This document shows positions 1 through 6,896 of a DNA stretch of 16,149 bases, piece by piece. The notes under the pieces are model-generated. The model ran no database searches and was not told the DNA's origin. It worked only from the letters and a program-made list of their open reading frames with translations. This DNA comes from Dehalococcoidia bacterium (GTDB lineage: Bacteria; Chloroflexota; Dehalococcoidia; SAR202; UBA11138). Numbering within the stretch: the first letter of the stretch is position 1; every line of letters starts with the position of its first letter. The stretch covers positions 1 through 16,149 of the forward strand of contig JAAXHZ010000044.1 in the NCBI GenBank assembly GCA_012270625.1. The letters are read 5' to 3'. A program made the translations under genes and the position numbers.

Positions 1-1152
1 AACATCCTGTTCCTGCAGCAGACCACCTACCCCATCCTTCCCAAGCACATTCTTGGCGACGTTGCGCCGTCAGAGCTGGCTAACGAAAAATTCTTCTTCG
101 ACTCACCGATGGGTTCTGGGCCGTTCAAGTTCGTCAGCTACATTCCAGACCAGCGAATCGAGTTCGAGGCCAATCCCGAGTACTACTTCGGCAGACCCAA
201 CATAGACCGTGAGATACTCTCGATCATCAAGTCGCCGGACGCCGTTCAGATCGCGCTGCAGCGCGGCGAGATTCACATGCCGATCTTCGATGGCGGCGAG
301 AACGCCTCCACGGAGCAGTTCCAGGCGTTCATCCAAGACCCCAGGTTCACAGTGGCAGCATCGCGCGGCACGACGTTGATCTCATACGCTTTCAACTCCA
401 GAATGGAGTTCCTGAACAACGACAAGATGCGCCAGGCATTCCTGCACGCGCTCGACCGTCAGAAGCTGGTCGATACCTTCGCGCAGGGCAATGGCCTGAT
501 CTACAACTCGTTCTTGGTGCATGACTGGTACCAGCTGCCGGACTGGTCGCAGAAGTACCCATACGATCCCGAAAGAGCCAGGCAGCTAATCGCTGAGTCC
601 GGCTGGGACACCAACAAGGAGATCGGTGTCACCATCATCACCGTAACCAGCGAAGAGGCCAGGGCAATGCTCGCTGCCGAGCAGCAGATGCTCGCTGAAG
701 TCGGCATCAAGATCAAGTTCCACGAGGTGGAGTTGTCGCTCTGGGTGGAGACCTTCTATGAGACCTATGAGTGGGACATGATCCGGGTGACGTTCGGTGT
801 ATTCCCCGACCCGGACGGCTTCCTGAGCTTCCACCTCAGGAGCGGCTCCAGAAACGCCATGGGCTACGCCAACCCCACGCTCGACGAGAAGATCGACAGG
901 GGCAAGCGCTCAATCGACGTGGAAGAGCGCGCGAATATCTACCAGGAGATCAACGAGGAGATGCTCACGGAGCTGCCTTTGGCGCCTGTGCATCTGCTGA
1001 ACCAGTGGTGGATTATCGACAAGAAGTTCAACATCCCATTCTTCGATAAGCTGCCGGAGGCCAAGAGCTTCGCGACTGTTCCCATAGGACCCGCCTACCT
1101 CGGACACTCGGACTGGCAGAAGTACCACATCGAACAGTGGGACGTAAACTGA
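1..1152 (+). CDS. ABC transporter substrate-binding protein, family 5 (Dpp/Opp type), 5' end outside window
   Basis: This is the C-terminal 383 residues of an extracytoplasmic solute-binding protein of the SBP_bac_5 family. The reading frame is open from base 1 and ends at TGA 1150-1152, so the signal peptide and N-terminal lobe lie upstream. Family marks are the GSGPFKF motif at visible residues 38-44, followed by the usual 'I.FEANPEYYFGRP' strand. Further on are the 'NDKMRQAFLHALDRQKLVD' helix and a C-terminal region typical of peptide/nickel binding proteins. It should capture a peptide or similar small solute outside the membrane and deliver it to the permeases encoded next. The pocket residues do not let me name the substrate. 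A 233-bp gap with a stem-loop separates it from the first permease. Family assignment is secure; the ligand is unknown. Confidence 0.93.
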   Translation, partial: NILFLQQTTYPILPKHILGDVAPSELANEKFFFDSPMGSGPFKFVSYIPDQRIEFEANPEYYFGRPNIDREILSIIKSPDAVQIALQRGEIHMPIFDGGENASTEQFQAFIQDPRFTVAASRGTTLISYAFNSRMEFLNNDKMRQAFLHALDRQKLVDTFAQGNGLIYNSFLVHDWYQLPDWSQKYPYDPERARQLIAESGWDTNKEIGVTIITVTSEEARAMLAAEQQMLAEVGIKIKFHEVELSLWVETFYETYEWDMIRVTFGVFPDPDGFLSFHLRSGSRNAMGYANPTLDEKIDRGKRSIDVEERANIYQEINEEMLTELPLAPVHLLNQWWIIDKKFNIPFFDKLPEAKSFATVPIGPAYLGHSDWQKYHIEQWDVN

Positions 1153-1224
1153 CTGGATTAAACGCAGCAGGACTTCGATAAGGGACTGCCCGCGCGGACA
1201 CTCGGCTCTCGCAGACCGGATGTC

Positions 1225-1241
1225 CCCGGGCGGTTCCCGGG
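1225..1241 (+). other. Stem-loop in the gap between binding protein and permease
   Basis: Two CCCGGG hexamers (1225-1230 and 1236-1241) pair around the five-base loop CGGTT. Weaker outer pairing of ACCG with CGGT is possible on either side. No run of T follows, so a classical intrinsic terminator is unlikely. A processing or 3'-end-stabilising stem that favours the binding-protein message is a reasonable inference. The rest of 1153-1385 shows no gene or clear promoter, only a Shine-Dalgarno-like AGGA at 1374-1377 for the next gene. Confidence 0.4.
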
Positions 1242-1385
1242 TCTCGGTCGGCGCGCCACTCAGCGTGAGGGGGGACTTTCACGAGACATCTGAGTCCAGC
1301 GCGCCAATACTCTCAGGACATGTTGGCTTCTTCGCACACCAGCATGTGAGCCACATGGTCAGCAGCGGCCTTTAGGATTTCAGTA

Positions 1386-2360
1386 TTGGCCTCTTATCTT
1401 CTCCGACGCCTTGCACTGTTCATCCCGATGCTGTTGGGCATCACCATGATTACATTTGTGATCGCGAACCTCGCTCCCGGAGACCCGATTAGCGCCCTTA
1501 TAAGTCCAGAAGACCAGCTCAATGAAGAGGACCTGGAGCGCATGCGCCGCGCGCTCGGACTCGACAGGCCCATCCCAGTCCGTTATGTCATATGGGTGAA
1601 GGAGCTGGCCACCGGAAACTTCGGGTTCTCGTACTTTACCAAGCAGCCGGTACTGGATCGAGTCATTCCTCGGCTTCTGCCAACAGTAGAGCTCACTGGC
1701 GTCGCACTCCTGATTTCACTCCTCGTGGGTGTTGGATTCGGAGTGATTTCCGCGCTGCGCCAGTACAGCGTCTGGGACTACAGCCTCAGTGTGCTGTCTC
1801 TCATCGGACTGTCTATTCCGACATTCTTCTTCGGTCTGGTCGCGTTGCTCGTGTTTGGGCTGATATGGCCTGTGCTCCCCGTCTTCGGAATGTCCAGCGG
1901 AGAGACCGATCTGTCGTTGACGGCCAAGATCGCGGACAACTTGCGGCACACCATACTGCCGGCGAGCGTCCTGTCAATCGACCTGGTGGCGACCAACACC
2001 CGCTACGCCCGCACCGCTATGCTGGATGTGCTGGGCGCCGACTACATCCGGACCGCGAGATCGAAAGGTCTGGATGAGTGGGTAGTCATGGGGAGGCACG
2101 CATTCAGAAACGCGGTGCTTCCCATTATTACGATCACGAGTCTCAGGCTGCCGCTGCTGCTGGGCGGCGCCGTGGTGATAGAGGTGGTGTTCTCATGGCC
2201 GGGTCTCGGGCAGCTCTCTGTCGATGCGATTCATCAACGAGACTACCCCGTTCTCATGGCGCTGACACTGTTTCTTTCGACATTGGTACTGGTCTCCAAT
2301 CTTATGGCGGACGTCCTGTATGCGTACGCTGACCCCAGAATCCGCTACGACGATGCGTAG
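1386..2360 (+). CDS. ABC transporter permease, DppB/OppB type
   Basis: A 324-residue inner-membrane permease of the BPD_transp_1 superfamily, the first of the two channel subunits of a Dpp/Opp-type importer. It has the DppB N-terminus (about residues 4-30, ending in a 'LAPGDPI' motif) and a periplasmic segment to about residue 100. The EAA-type coupling loop lies at about 211-240 (DYIRTARSKGL), where an ATPase would dock. 'FSWPGLGQL' is at 269-277 and the protein ends with the typical 'ADPRIRY' tail. The only usable start is TTG 1386: AGGA at 1374-1377 lies eight bases upstream, and an in-frame stop at 1347 excludes an earlier start. The next gene begins 24 bp after its stop. Length is normal for the family. 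Confidence 0.94.
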   Translation: MASYLLRRLALFIPMLLGITMITFVIANLAPGDPISALISPEDQLNEEDLERMRRALGLDRPIPVRYVIWVKELATGNFGFSYFTKQPVLDRVIPRLLPTVELTGVALLISLLVGVGFGVISALRQYSVWDYSLSVLSLIGLSIPTFFFGLVALLVFGLIWPVLPVFGMSSGETDLSLTAKIADNLRHTILPASVLSIDLVATNTRYARTAMLDVLGADYIRTARSKGLDEWVVMGRHAFRNAVLPIITITSLRLPLLLGGAVVIEVVFSWPGLGQLSVDAIHQRDYPVLMALTLFLSTLVLVSNLMADVLYAYADPRIRYDDA

Positions 2361-2384
2361 CATAGGAGCAACTGGAAGGCACAC

Positions 2385-3278
2385 ATGGCGCTTGAGCTGA
2401 CCCGAGAGAGCGATGTCGATGAGATTACTCGGCGGTCCGGCCGAGGAATGTGGCAGCGCTTTCGCAGACACCGCCTGTCGCTGCTCGGCATCGCGATCCT
2501 GGCAGTGTTCGCCTTTGGCTCGATCTTCGCGCCATGGCTCTCTTTTCACGACCCCAATTACGTCGATCTCGATCAGATAAAGGACCCTCCAAGCCTCGAT
2601 CATCTGCTCGGAACGGACTCCGCGGGACGGGACGTGTGGGCCAGGCTGCTGTTCGGTTCCAGGGTGACACTCGTGATAGCGGCGTGCGCGCTGATAATCG
2701 GGGTGTTCATCGGCTCCACCATAGGTCTGGTTTCAGGCTACTTCGGTGGGTGGATCGACAATCTGCTGATGCGCTTCACCGAGCTGGTCATGACCTTTCC
2801 GCAGCTGTTCGCGCTGATTATCCTGGTGTCCATCATTGGCGGCAGCGTGTTCAACATCATGTGGATTATCGGAATCCTCGGCTGGACGGGTATCGCGAGG
2901 CTGGTTCGCGGTCAGGTGCTGATGATACGTGAGATGGAATACGTGACCGCAGCGGGGGCGCTCGGCGCTAGCGACTGGCGCATCCTGACCTCACACATCC
3001 TCCCCGCGACCATGCCGTACGTGGCCGTAGCGGGGACACTCGGGCTTGCCAGCGCGATACTTATCGAAGCGGCGCTGAACTTCCTTGGGCTGGGTGTCCA
3101 GATACCCACACCGACCTGGGGCAACATGATGACCGCAGCGCAATCGATCCACGTCATCCAGAACGAGCCGTGGCTGTGGATACCTCCCGGTCTCGCTATC
3201 GCGCTGACCGTGCTCGCGGTCAATTTCGTCGGCGACGGGATTCGTGACGCGCTGGACCCCAGGATCCAGATCGAGTAG
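2385..3278 (+). CDS. ABC transporter permease, DppC/OppC type
   Basis: A 297-residue inner-membrane permease, the partner of the DppB-type subunit just upstream. The first membrane helix is at about residues 32-52. It is followed by the short DppC periplasmic segment and the family motif LGTDSAGRDVWARLLFGSR from residue 75. The EAA-type coupling loop is at about 180-212 (MEYVTAAGALGASDW), and the end is 'FVGDGIRDALDPRI'. ATG 2385 follows GGAAGG at 2374-2379 with a five-base spacing. The spacing to both neighbours (24 and 9 bp) indicates one transcript. No ATPase gene follows, which is unusual for this class; the next gene is a dehydrogenase. Confidence 0.95.
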   Translation: MALELTRESDVDEITRRSGRGMWQRFRRHRLSLLGIAILAVFAFGSIFAPWLSFHDPNYVDLDQIKDPPSLDHLLGTDSAGRDVWARLLFGSRVTLVIAACALIIGVFIGSTIGLVSGYFGGWIDNLLMRFTELVMTFPQLFALIILVSIIGGSVFNIMWIIGILGWTGIARLVRGQVLMIREMEYVTAAGALGASDWRILTSHILPATMPYVAVAGTLGLASAILIEAALNFLGLGVQIPTPTWGNMMTAAQSIHVIQNEPWLWIPPGLAIALTVLAVNFVGDGIRDALDPRIQIE

Positions 3279-3287
3279 GTTGGCAAC

Positions 3288-4292
3288 ATGCGAACAGTGG
3301 TCATCACAGAGCCTTACAGGGTCGCCGTAGAACAGGCGGAGACGCCCGAACCTGAGCCAGGGCAGATTCTGGTCCGCACGACTGTGTCAGGAATCAGCGC
3401 CGGAACCGAGATGAACCTGTACCGCGGCGCCAACCCAGACCTCGTCAGGAGACGCTGGGGAGAACGGTTCGTCTATCCGTTCGTACCCGGCTATCAGGCC
3501 GTGGGTACGGTCATGCATCACAGCCCGGACGTAACAGGCTTTGAGATTGGAGACCGTGTTTTCACAGACGGCAGCCATTCGGAGTTTACCGTCGCCGACG
3601 CTCACAGATGCTTCAGGCTGCCTGACGGCCTCAGCGACGAGCAGGCGTCTCTGCTGTCCGTCGCGCGGGTCGCGCTGCACGGCGTCCGCAGGGGCAGAAT
3701 CGAGTACGGCGACAGTGTTGCCATAGTGGGTATGGGGCTGATGGGCCAGCTTGCTATCCAGCACGCCCGTCTCGCCGGCGCCGCCACGACCATAGCGGTG
3801 GACATCGATCCATGGCGTCTTGAGATAGCGCGGGAGCTGGGCGCAGACCACATCGTTGACCCAAGCGCCGGCGATCCGGCTGAGCAGATAGGTCGTTACA
3901 CCGAGGGCGGAGCAGACGTGGTGCTGGAGACTGCCGGGGTAGCTTCGGCCGTTCCCGTGGCGCTGGCGCTGGGCAGATACGGCGCCAGGGTCGTCATCGT
4001 GGGGTGGCATCTTCAGCCCATATCCATAGACCTGGCCGAAGACCTGCTCTACAAAGAGCTCGATCTGCTGCCCTCCCGGGCCGGAGGTCTGGACGACGAA
4101 GCGCCCCCGTACATCCTCAAGTGGAACACACGCAGAAACACACAACTGCTCATCGACCTCCTGCTCAAAGGAGACCTGCGCGTGGACAGGCTGCTCACTC
4201 ACACCATTCCCGTCGAAGACATCGCGCGCGTGTACGATATGATTCACACCCGGTCTGAACAGTCGCTTCACGTTGCACTCGATTGGAGGTAG
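3288..4292 (+). CDS. Medium-chain dehydrogenase/reductase family oxidoreductase without catalytic zinc ligands
   Basis: A 334-residue cytoplasmic oxidoreductase of the MDR superfamily (Tdh/alcohol-dehydrogenase-like). The N-terminal GroES-like domain covers about residues 1-125, and the Rossmann domain has GMGLMG at 148-153. Asp172, at the end of the second strand in 'AVDID', suggests NAD(H) rather than NADP(H). The usual zinc-binding 'CGxCG(S/T)D' is replaced by SGISAGTE (34-41). The usual 'PGHE' is replaced by PGYQ (67-70). The structural-zinc four-cysteine lobe is also absent. It therefore probably belongs to the zinc-free branch that includes BchC-like and 'bi-domain' oxidoreductases. It starts 9 bp after the permease stop, so it is likely co-transcribed with the importer and may act on the imported compound. 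The substrate is unknown. Confidence 0.88.
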   Translation: MRTVVITEPYRVAVEQAETPEPEPGQILVRTTVSGISAGTEMNLYRGANPDLVRRRWGERFVYPFVPGYQAVGTVMHHSPDVTGFEIGDRVFTDGSHSEFTVADAHRCFRLPDGLSDEQASLLSVARVALHGVRRGRIEYGDSVAIVGMGLMGQLAIQHARLAGAATTIAVDIDPWRLEIARELGADHIVDPSAGDPAEQIGRYTEGGADVVLETAGVASAVPVALALGRYGARVVIVGWHLQPISIDLAEDLLYKELDLLPSRAGGLDDEAPPYILKWNTRRNTQLLIDLLLKGDLRVDRLLTHTIPVEDIARVYDMIHTRSEQSLHVALDWR

Positions 4293-4293
4293 A

Positions 4294-4318
4294 GCCGACG
4301 GGGTCACCCATAGTCGGC
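4294..4318 (+). terminator. Terminator-like hairpin after the dehydrogenase gene
   Basis: GCCGAC at 4294-4299 pairs perfectly with GTCGGC at 4313-4318. GGG (4301-4303) and CCC (4307-4309) can pair inside. The hairpin begins one base after the dehydrogenase stop codon. No T tract follows, so efficient intrinsic termination is uncertain. Its place at the end of the first transporter operon, upstream of a separate promoter, supports a terminator or 3'-end role. Confidence 0.42.
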
Positions 4319-4405
4319 AACCCAGCCTCCGTCTATAGCGCCGTTGTAGAGCGCAGTCGCAGCAGCGACGGCGTCAGAACAGCAATTCAGGACGCCGAAC
4401 TCGTT
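4304..4405 (-). pseudogene. Possible C-terminal relic of a short-chain dehydrogenase/reductase (SDR)
   Basis: The minus strand reads SDAVAAATALYNGAIDGGW followed by VADYG and a stop at 4306-4304. This resembles the C-terminal end of SDR enzymes, where a 'SD.A..vTGalynvDGGW' pattern is common, but the glycine after the threonine is missing and two residues seem inserted before DGGW. Nothing SDR-like is found further upstream in that frame: the sequence runs into the promoter of the next lipoprotein gene. If real, it is a decayed 3' fragment of a lost gene. It overlaps the terminator-like hairpin, and chance similarity cannot be excluded. Confidence 0.25.
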
Positions 4406-4414
4406 AACGAAATG

Positions 4415-4443
4415 TTGACACTTTAGATTTCGGCTCCTAACAT
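4415..4443 (+). promoter_or_regulatory. Sigma-70-type promoter for the second importer operon
   Basis: A perfect -35 box TTGACA (4415-4420) is followed after 17 bases by TAACAT (4438-4443), a four-of-six match to the -10 consensus. The predicted transcript would start near 4450 and carry a leader of about 115 bases. That leader ends in a strong Shine-Dalgarno AGGAGG (4552-4557), nine bases before the ATG at 4567. The local sequence is more AT-rich than the coding DNA. No operator was recognised. Confidence 0.65.
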
Positions 4444-4566
4444 GTGTCCCAATAAAATGCTCGGTATTGGATTTTTCGACTGAAGGCCCTGCATTAGACA
4501 CATCCCACACCGATAAAATATGGGAAGAGCAAGTACGGATCAAAGACAGTCAGGAGGAGAAAGATC

Positions 4567-6792
4567 ATGCGTCTGAAGAGGATAATTCTGGTTCTCCCGC
4601 TGGTGTTGCTGTTCGCTGCGCTTACGCTGGCAGCGTGCAGCACGTCAGATGAGGGCACCGCTGAACCGGCTGCGCCATCGCAGCCAGCCCCAGCTCCGGC
4701 GGCTACACAGGCTCCCGCGGCCCCAGCTCCGGCAGCTACACAGGCTCCCGCGGCCCCAGCTCCGGCGGCTACACAGGCTCCCGCGGCCCCAGCTCCGGCG
4801 ATGCCGTCGGCTGAGACGGGCCTCGTCGGAAAGCTGGAAGGCCCATCGGTCGTAACCGACGAGAGCCAGTTCCCGACCTCGTTTGGAGAGGCTCCACAGT
4901 TGGCCTCACTTGTCGCCGCGGGTAAGCTCCCCCCCGTCGAGGAGAGGCTGCCGAAACGCGAAGACCTGATGGTGCTGAAGCCGCTTCACGGGACCGGACA
5001 GTACGGCGGCATCCTGCGACGCGGATTCACAGGTCCCGCTGACAAGTGGAACGGCTATCGCTGCTGCACAGGTCCCGACCACATGCTGTTCTGGGACTAC
5101 ACCGGAAACAACCCCGGCCCTAACGTGATCAAAGAGTGGGAAGTCGCGAACGACGGTCGCGAGTACACTCTGCACCTGCGCGAGGGCATGAAGTGGTCGG
5201 ACGGCGCGCCGTTCACCGCGGACGACTTCGAGTTCTGGTACGAGAAGCTGTACCTGAACGATGAGCTCGTTCCCACAAAGACATCATGGTTTGCCATCAA
5301 CGGCAAGCAGGGCACGCTCGAGAAGATAGACTTGACAACCATCAAGATCACTTTCGAGGATCCCTACTACTTCTTCCTCGATGTTCTGGCAGGCTCGACG
5401 CATCTGGGCGGGCACGCCTACCAGGGCCCTTCGTTCAGGGGAATGGTCGCGCCCAAGCACTACCTGGAGCAGTTCATGCCGGATATCGCCGGTGAGGACG
5501 CAGTACAGGCGATCGTGGATTCCGAAGGGTTCGACAACTGGAAGAACCTGCTGGCGTTCAAGAACGACTGGGCGCTCAATCCCGAGCTGCCGGTTATCAC
5601 GCCCTGGGTGACGGTCACTCCCATCAACACAGACACATGGAAGCTGGAGCGCAATCCGTACTACTGGATGGTGGATACGGACGGCAACCAGCTCCCATAC
5701 ATCGATGTCGCGATCCTGACGCTGGCTGAGGACCTGGAGGTCATCAACCTGCGCGCGATCGCGGGTGAGTACGACTGGCAGGGCAGACACCTGAACATGG
5801 CGAAGGTCCCCCTGTACCTGGAGAATCAGGAGAAGGGCGGCTACAAGCTGCACTTCGATACCCAGGAAGCAGGCGCGGACGCCACAGTCAAGTTCAACAT
5901 GTCCTACGAGGTTGACCCGTACATCGGCGACCTGTTCCGCAACGTGGACTTCAGGCGCTCGCTCGCCATTGGCATCGACCGTGAGCAGATGAACGAGGTG
6001 TTCTTCCTCGGCTTCGGCGTCCCCGGCTCCTTCGCCCCGGCGCCCACCAACCCGTTCTCCCCAGGACCTGAGTCCGAGTGGCGCGGCAAGTGGGGCACGT
6101 TCGACCCTGATACGGCCAACGCCATGCTCGACGAGATCCTTCCTGACAAGGACGCTGATGGATTCAGGCTCCGCACGGACAATGGCGAGAGGCTGGTGGT
6201 CGAGATCAGCGCTCGTACGGCGCAGTTCATCGAGTTCGTTCAGATGGCCGAGATGGTCGCTGAGCACTGGGAGCGATTCCTGGGCGTCAAGACCAACGTC
6301 GTCGCGATGGAGCGGAGCTTGGCCGGAACGGTGCAGGCGTCGGATGAGAACCAGATCCGCGTCTCCTGGGGTGACGGCAGCGAGCACCTGTTTACCTTCC
6401 CAGGCCACGTGTTCCCATACAGCACCAGCAACGAGATGGGCTCGGCGCTCGGCCTATGGTTCCAGTCCAACGGTGAGAAGGGTCAGGAGCCTTTCCCTGA
6501 GCTGAAGGAAGTTATGTCGCTTTACAAAAAGGCGTTCGGCGTTCCCGAAGCGGAGCGGATCGAGATCGGCAAGCAGATCTGGCGGATCGTGCTTGACCAG
6601 GCCTGGTCCGTTGGTCTTGTAGGCCAGTCGCCCGCCTCGCTGGGTGTAAGGGTTGCCAAGGTCGATCTGGGTAATGTACCAGAGCGCCAGTTCAACAGCC
6701 CGGACACCAAGACTCCAGGCATCTCCAGGCTCCAGACCATCTACTGGAAGAGCGCGGAGAACCGCCAGCAACAGGCTCTGAGTTACGAATAG
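4567..6792 (+). CDS. Large ABC transporter substrate-binding lipoprotein, family 5 (Dpp/Opp type)
   Basis: A 741-residue solute-binding lipoprotein, the capture component of the importer encoded downstream. It has a basic, hydrophobic signal peptide with the lipobox LAAC, so Cys24 should be lipidated. Residues about 36-78 form an Ala/Pro/Thr/Gln linker made of repeated 11-residue units, which would hold the domain away from the membrane. The SBP_bac_5 domain follows, with its signature near 191-228 including WSDGAPFTADD (210-220). A second-lobe helix has 'FRNVDFRRSLAIGIDREQM'. It is longer than typical DppA/OppA proteins (about 500-600 residues), even allowing for the linker. The ATG follows AGGAGG at nine bases. 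A strong promoter lies upstream and a 13-bp stem-loop downstream, fitting higher expression than the permeases. The ligand is unknown. Confidence 0.95.
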   Translation: MRLKRIILVLPLVLLFAALTLAACSTSDEGTAEPAAPSQPAPAPAATQAPAAPAPAATQAPAAPAPAATQAPAAPAPAMPSAETGLVGKLEGPSVVTDESQFPTSFGEAPQLASLVAAGKLPPVEERLPKREDLMVLKPLHGTGQYGGILRRGFTGPADKWNGYRCCTGPDHMLFWDYTGNNPGPNVIKEWEVANDGREYTLHLREGMKWSDGAPFTADDFEFWYEKLYLNDELVPTKTSWFAINGKQGTLEKIDLTTIKITFEDPYYFFLDVLAGSTHLGGHAYQGPSFRGMVAPKHYLEQFMPDIAGEDAVQAIVDSEGFDNWKNLLAFKNDWALNPELPVITPWVTVTPINTDTWKLERNPYYWMVDTDGNQLPYIDVAILTLAEDLEVINLRAIAGEYDWQGRHLNMAKVPLYLENQEKGGYKLHFDTQEAGADATVKFNMSYEVDPYIGDLFRNVDFRRSLAIGIDREQMNEVFFLGFGVPGSFAPAPTNPFSPGPESEWRGKWGTFDPDTANAMLDEILPDKDADGFRLRTDNGERLVVEISARTAQFIEFVQMAEMVAEHWERFLGVKTNVVAMERSLAGTVQASDENQIRVSWGDGSEHLFTFPGHVFPYSTSNEMGSALGLWFQSNGEKGQEPFPELKEVMSLYKKAFGVPEAERIEIGKQIWRIVLDQAWSVGLVGQSPASLGVRVAKVDLGNVPERQFNSPDTKTPGISRLQTIYWKSAENRQQQALSYE
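4687..4800 (+). repeat. In-frame 33-bp tandem repeat, about 3.5 copies
   Basis: Copies at 4687-4719, 4720-4752 and 4753-4785, plus a partial copy at 4786-4800, begin GCCCCAGCTCCGGC. The only difference seen between the full copies is one G/A change in the second. Each unit encodes 11 residues of the linker (APAPAATQAPA) just after the lipoprotein signal peptide. The near-identity at DNA level suggests recent expansion by slippage or unequal recombination, and copy number may vary between strains. Confidence 0.93.
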
Positions 6793-6812
6793 AGTCTAAC
6801 CCTGGCCTGTGT

Positions 6813-6857
6813 GATGCCGTCACCCGCTTCGTTCGATACGTCAAGGGTGGCGGCATC
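6813..6857 (+). other. Strong intergenic stem-loop between lipoprotein and permease genes
   Basis: GATGCCGTCACCC (6813-6825) pairs along all 13 bases, with one G-U wobble, with GGGTGGCGGCATC (6845-6857). The loop is 19 bases. No T run follows, so full termination is unlikely. In binding-protein transporter operons such stems often protect the upstream message from 3' decay, giving more binding protein than permease. That role is inferred here from position and stability. The flanking parts of the 104-bp gap hold only the permease ribosome site, AGAGGG at 6884-6889. Confidence 0.7.
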
Positions 6858-6896
6858 TCCAAGCCAGACGATCGAACAGACTGAGAGGGCCTATCT

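Noticed and set aside
3387..4307. A 306-codon minus-strand frame opposite the dehydrogenase
   Set aside because: It is a shadow of the MDR gene, which is secure on the plus strand.
4339..4373. A second hairpin, CGCCGT with ACGGCG, or GTCGC with GCGAC, upstream of the lipoprotein promoter
   Set aside because: The two pairings exclude each other and neither is followed by a T tract; weaker than the hairpin at 4294-4318.
5284..6408. A 374-codon open frame on the minus strand inside the lipoprotein gene
   Set aside because: It is a codon-bias shadow: no recognisable motif, no ribosome site, and the plus-strand lipoprotein is certain over the same bases.
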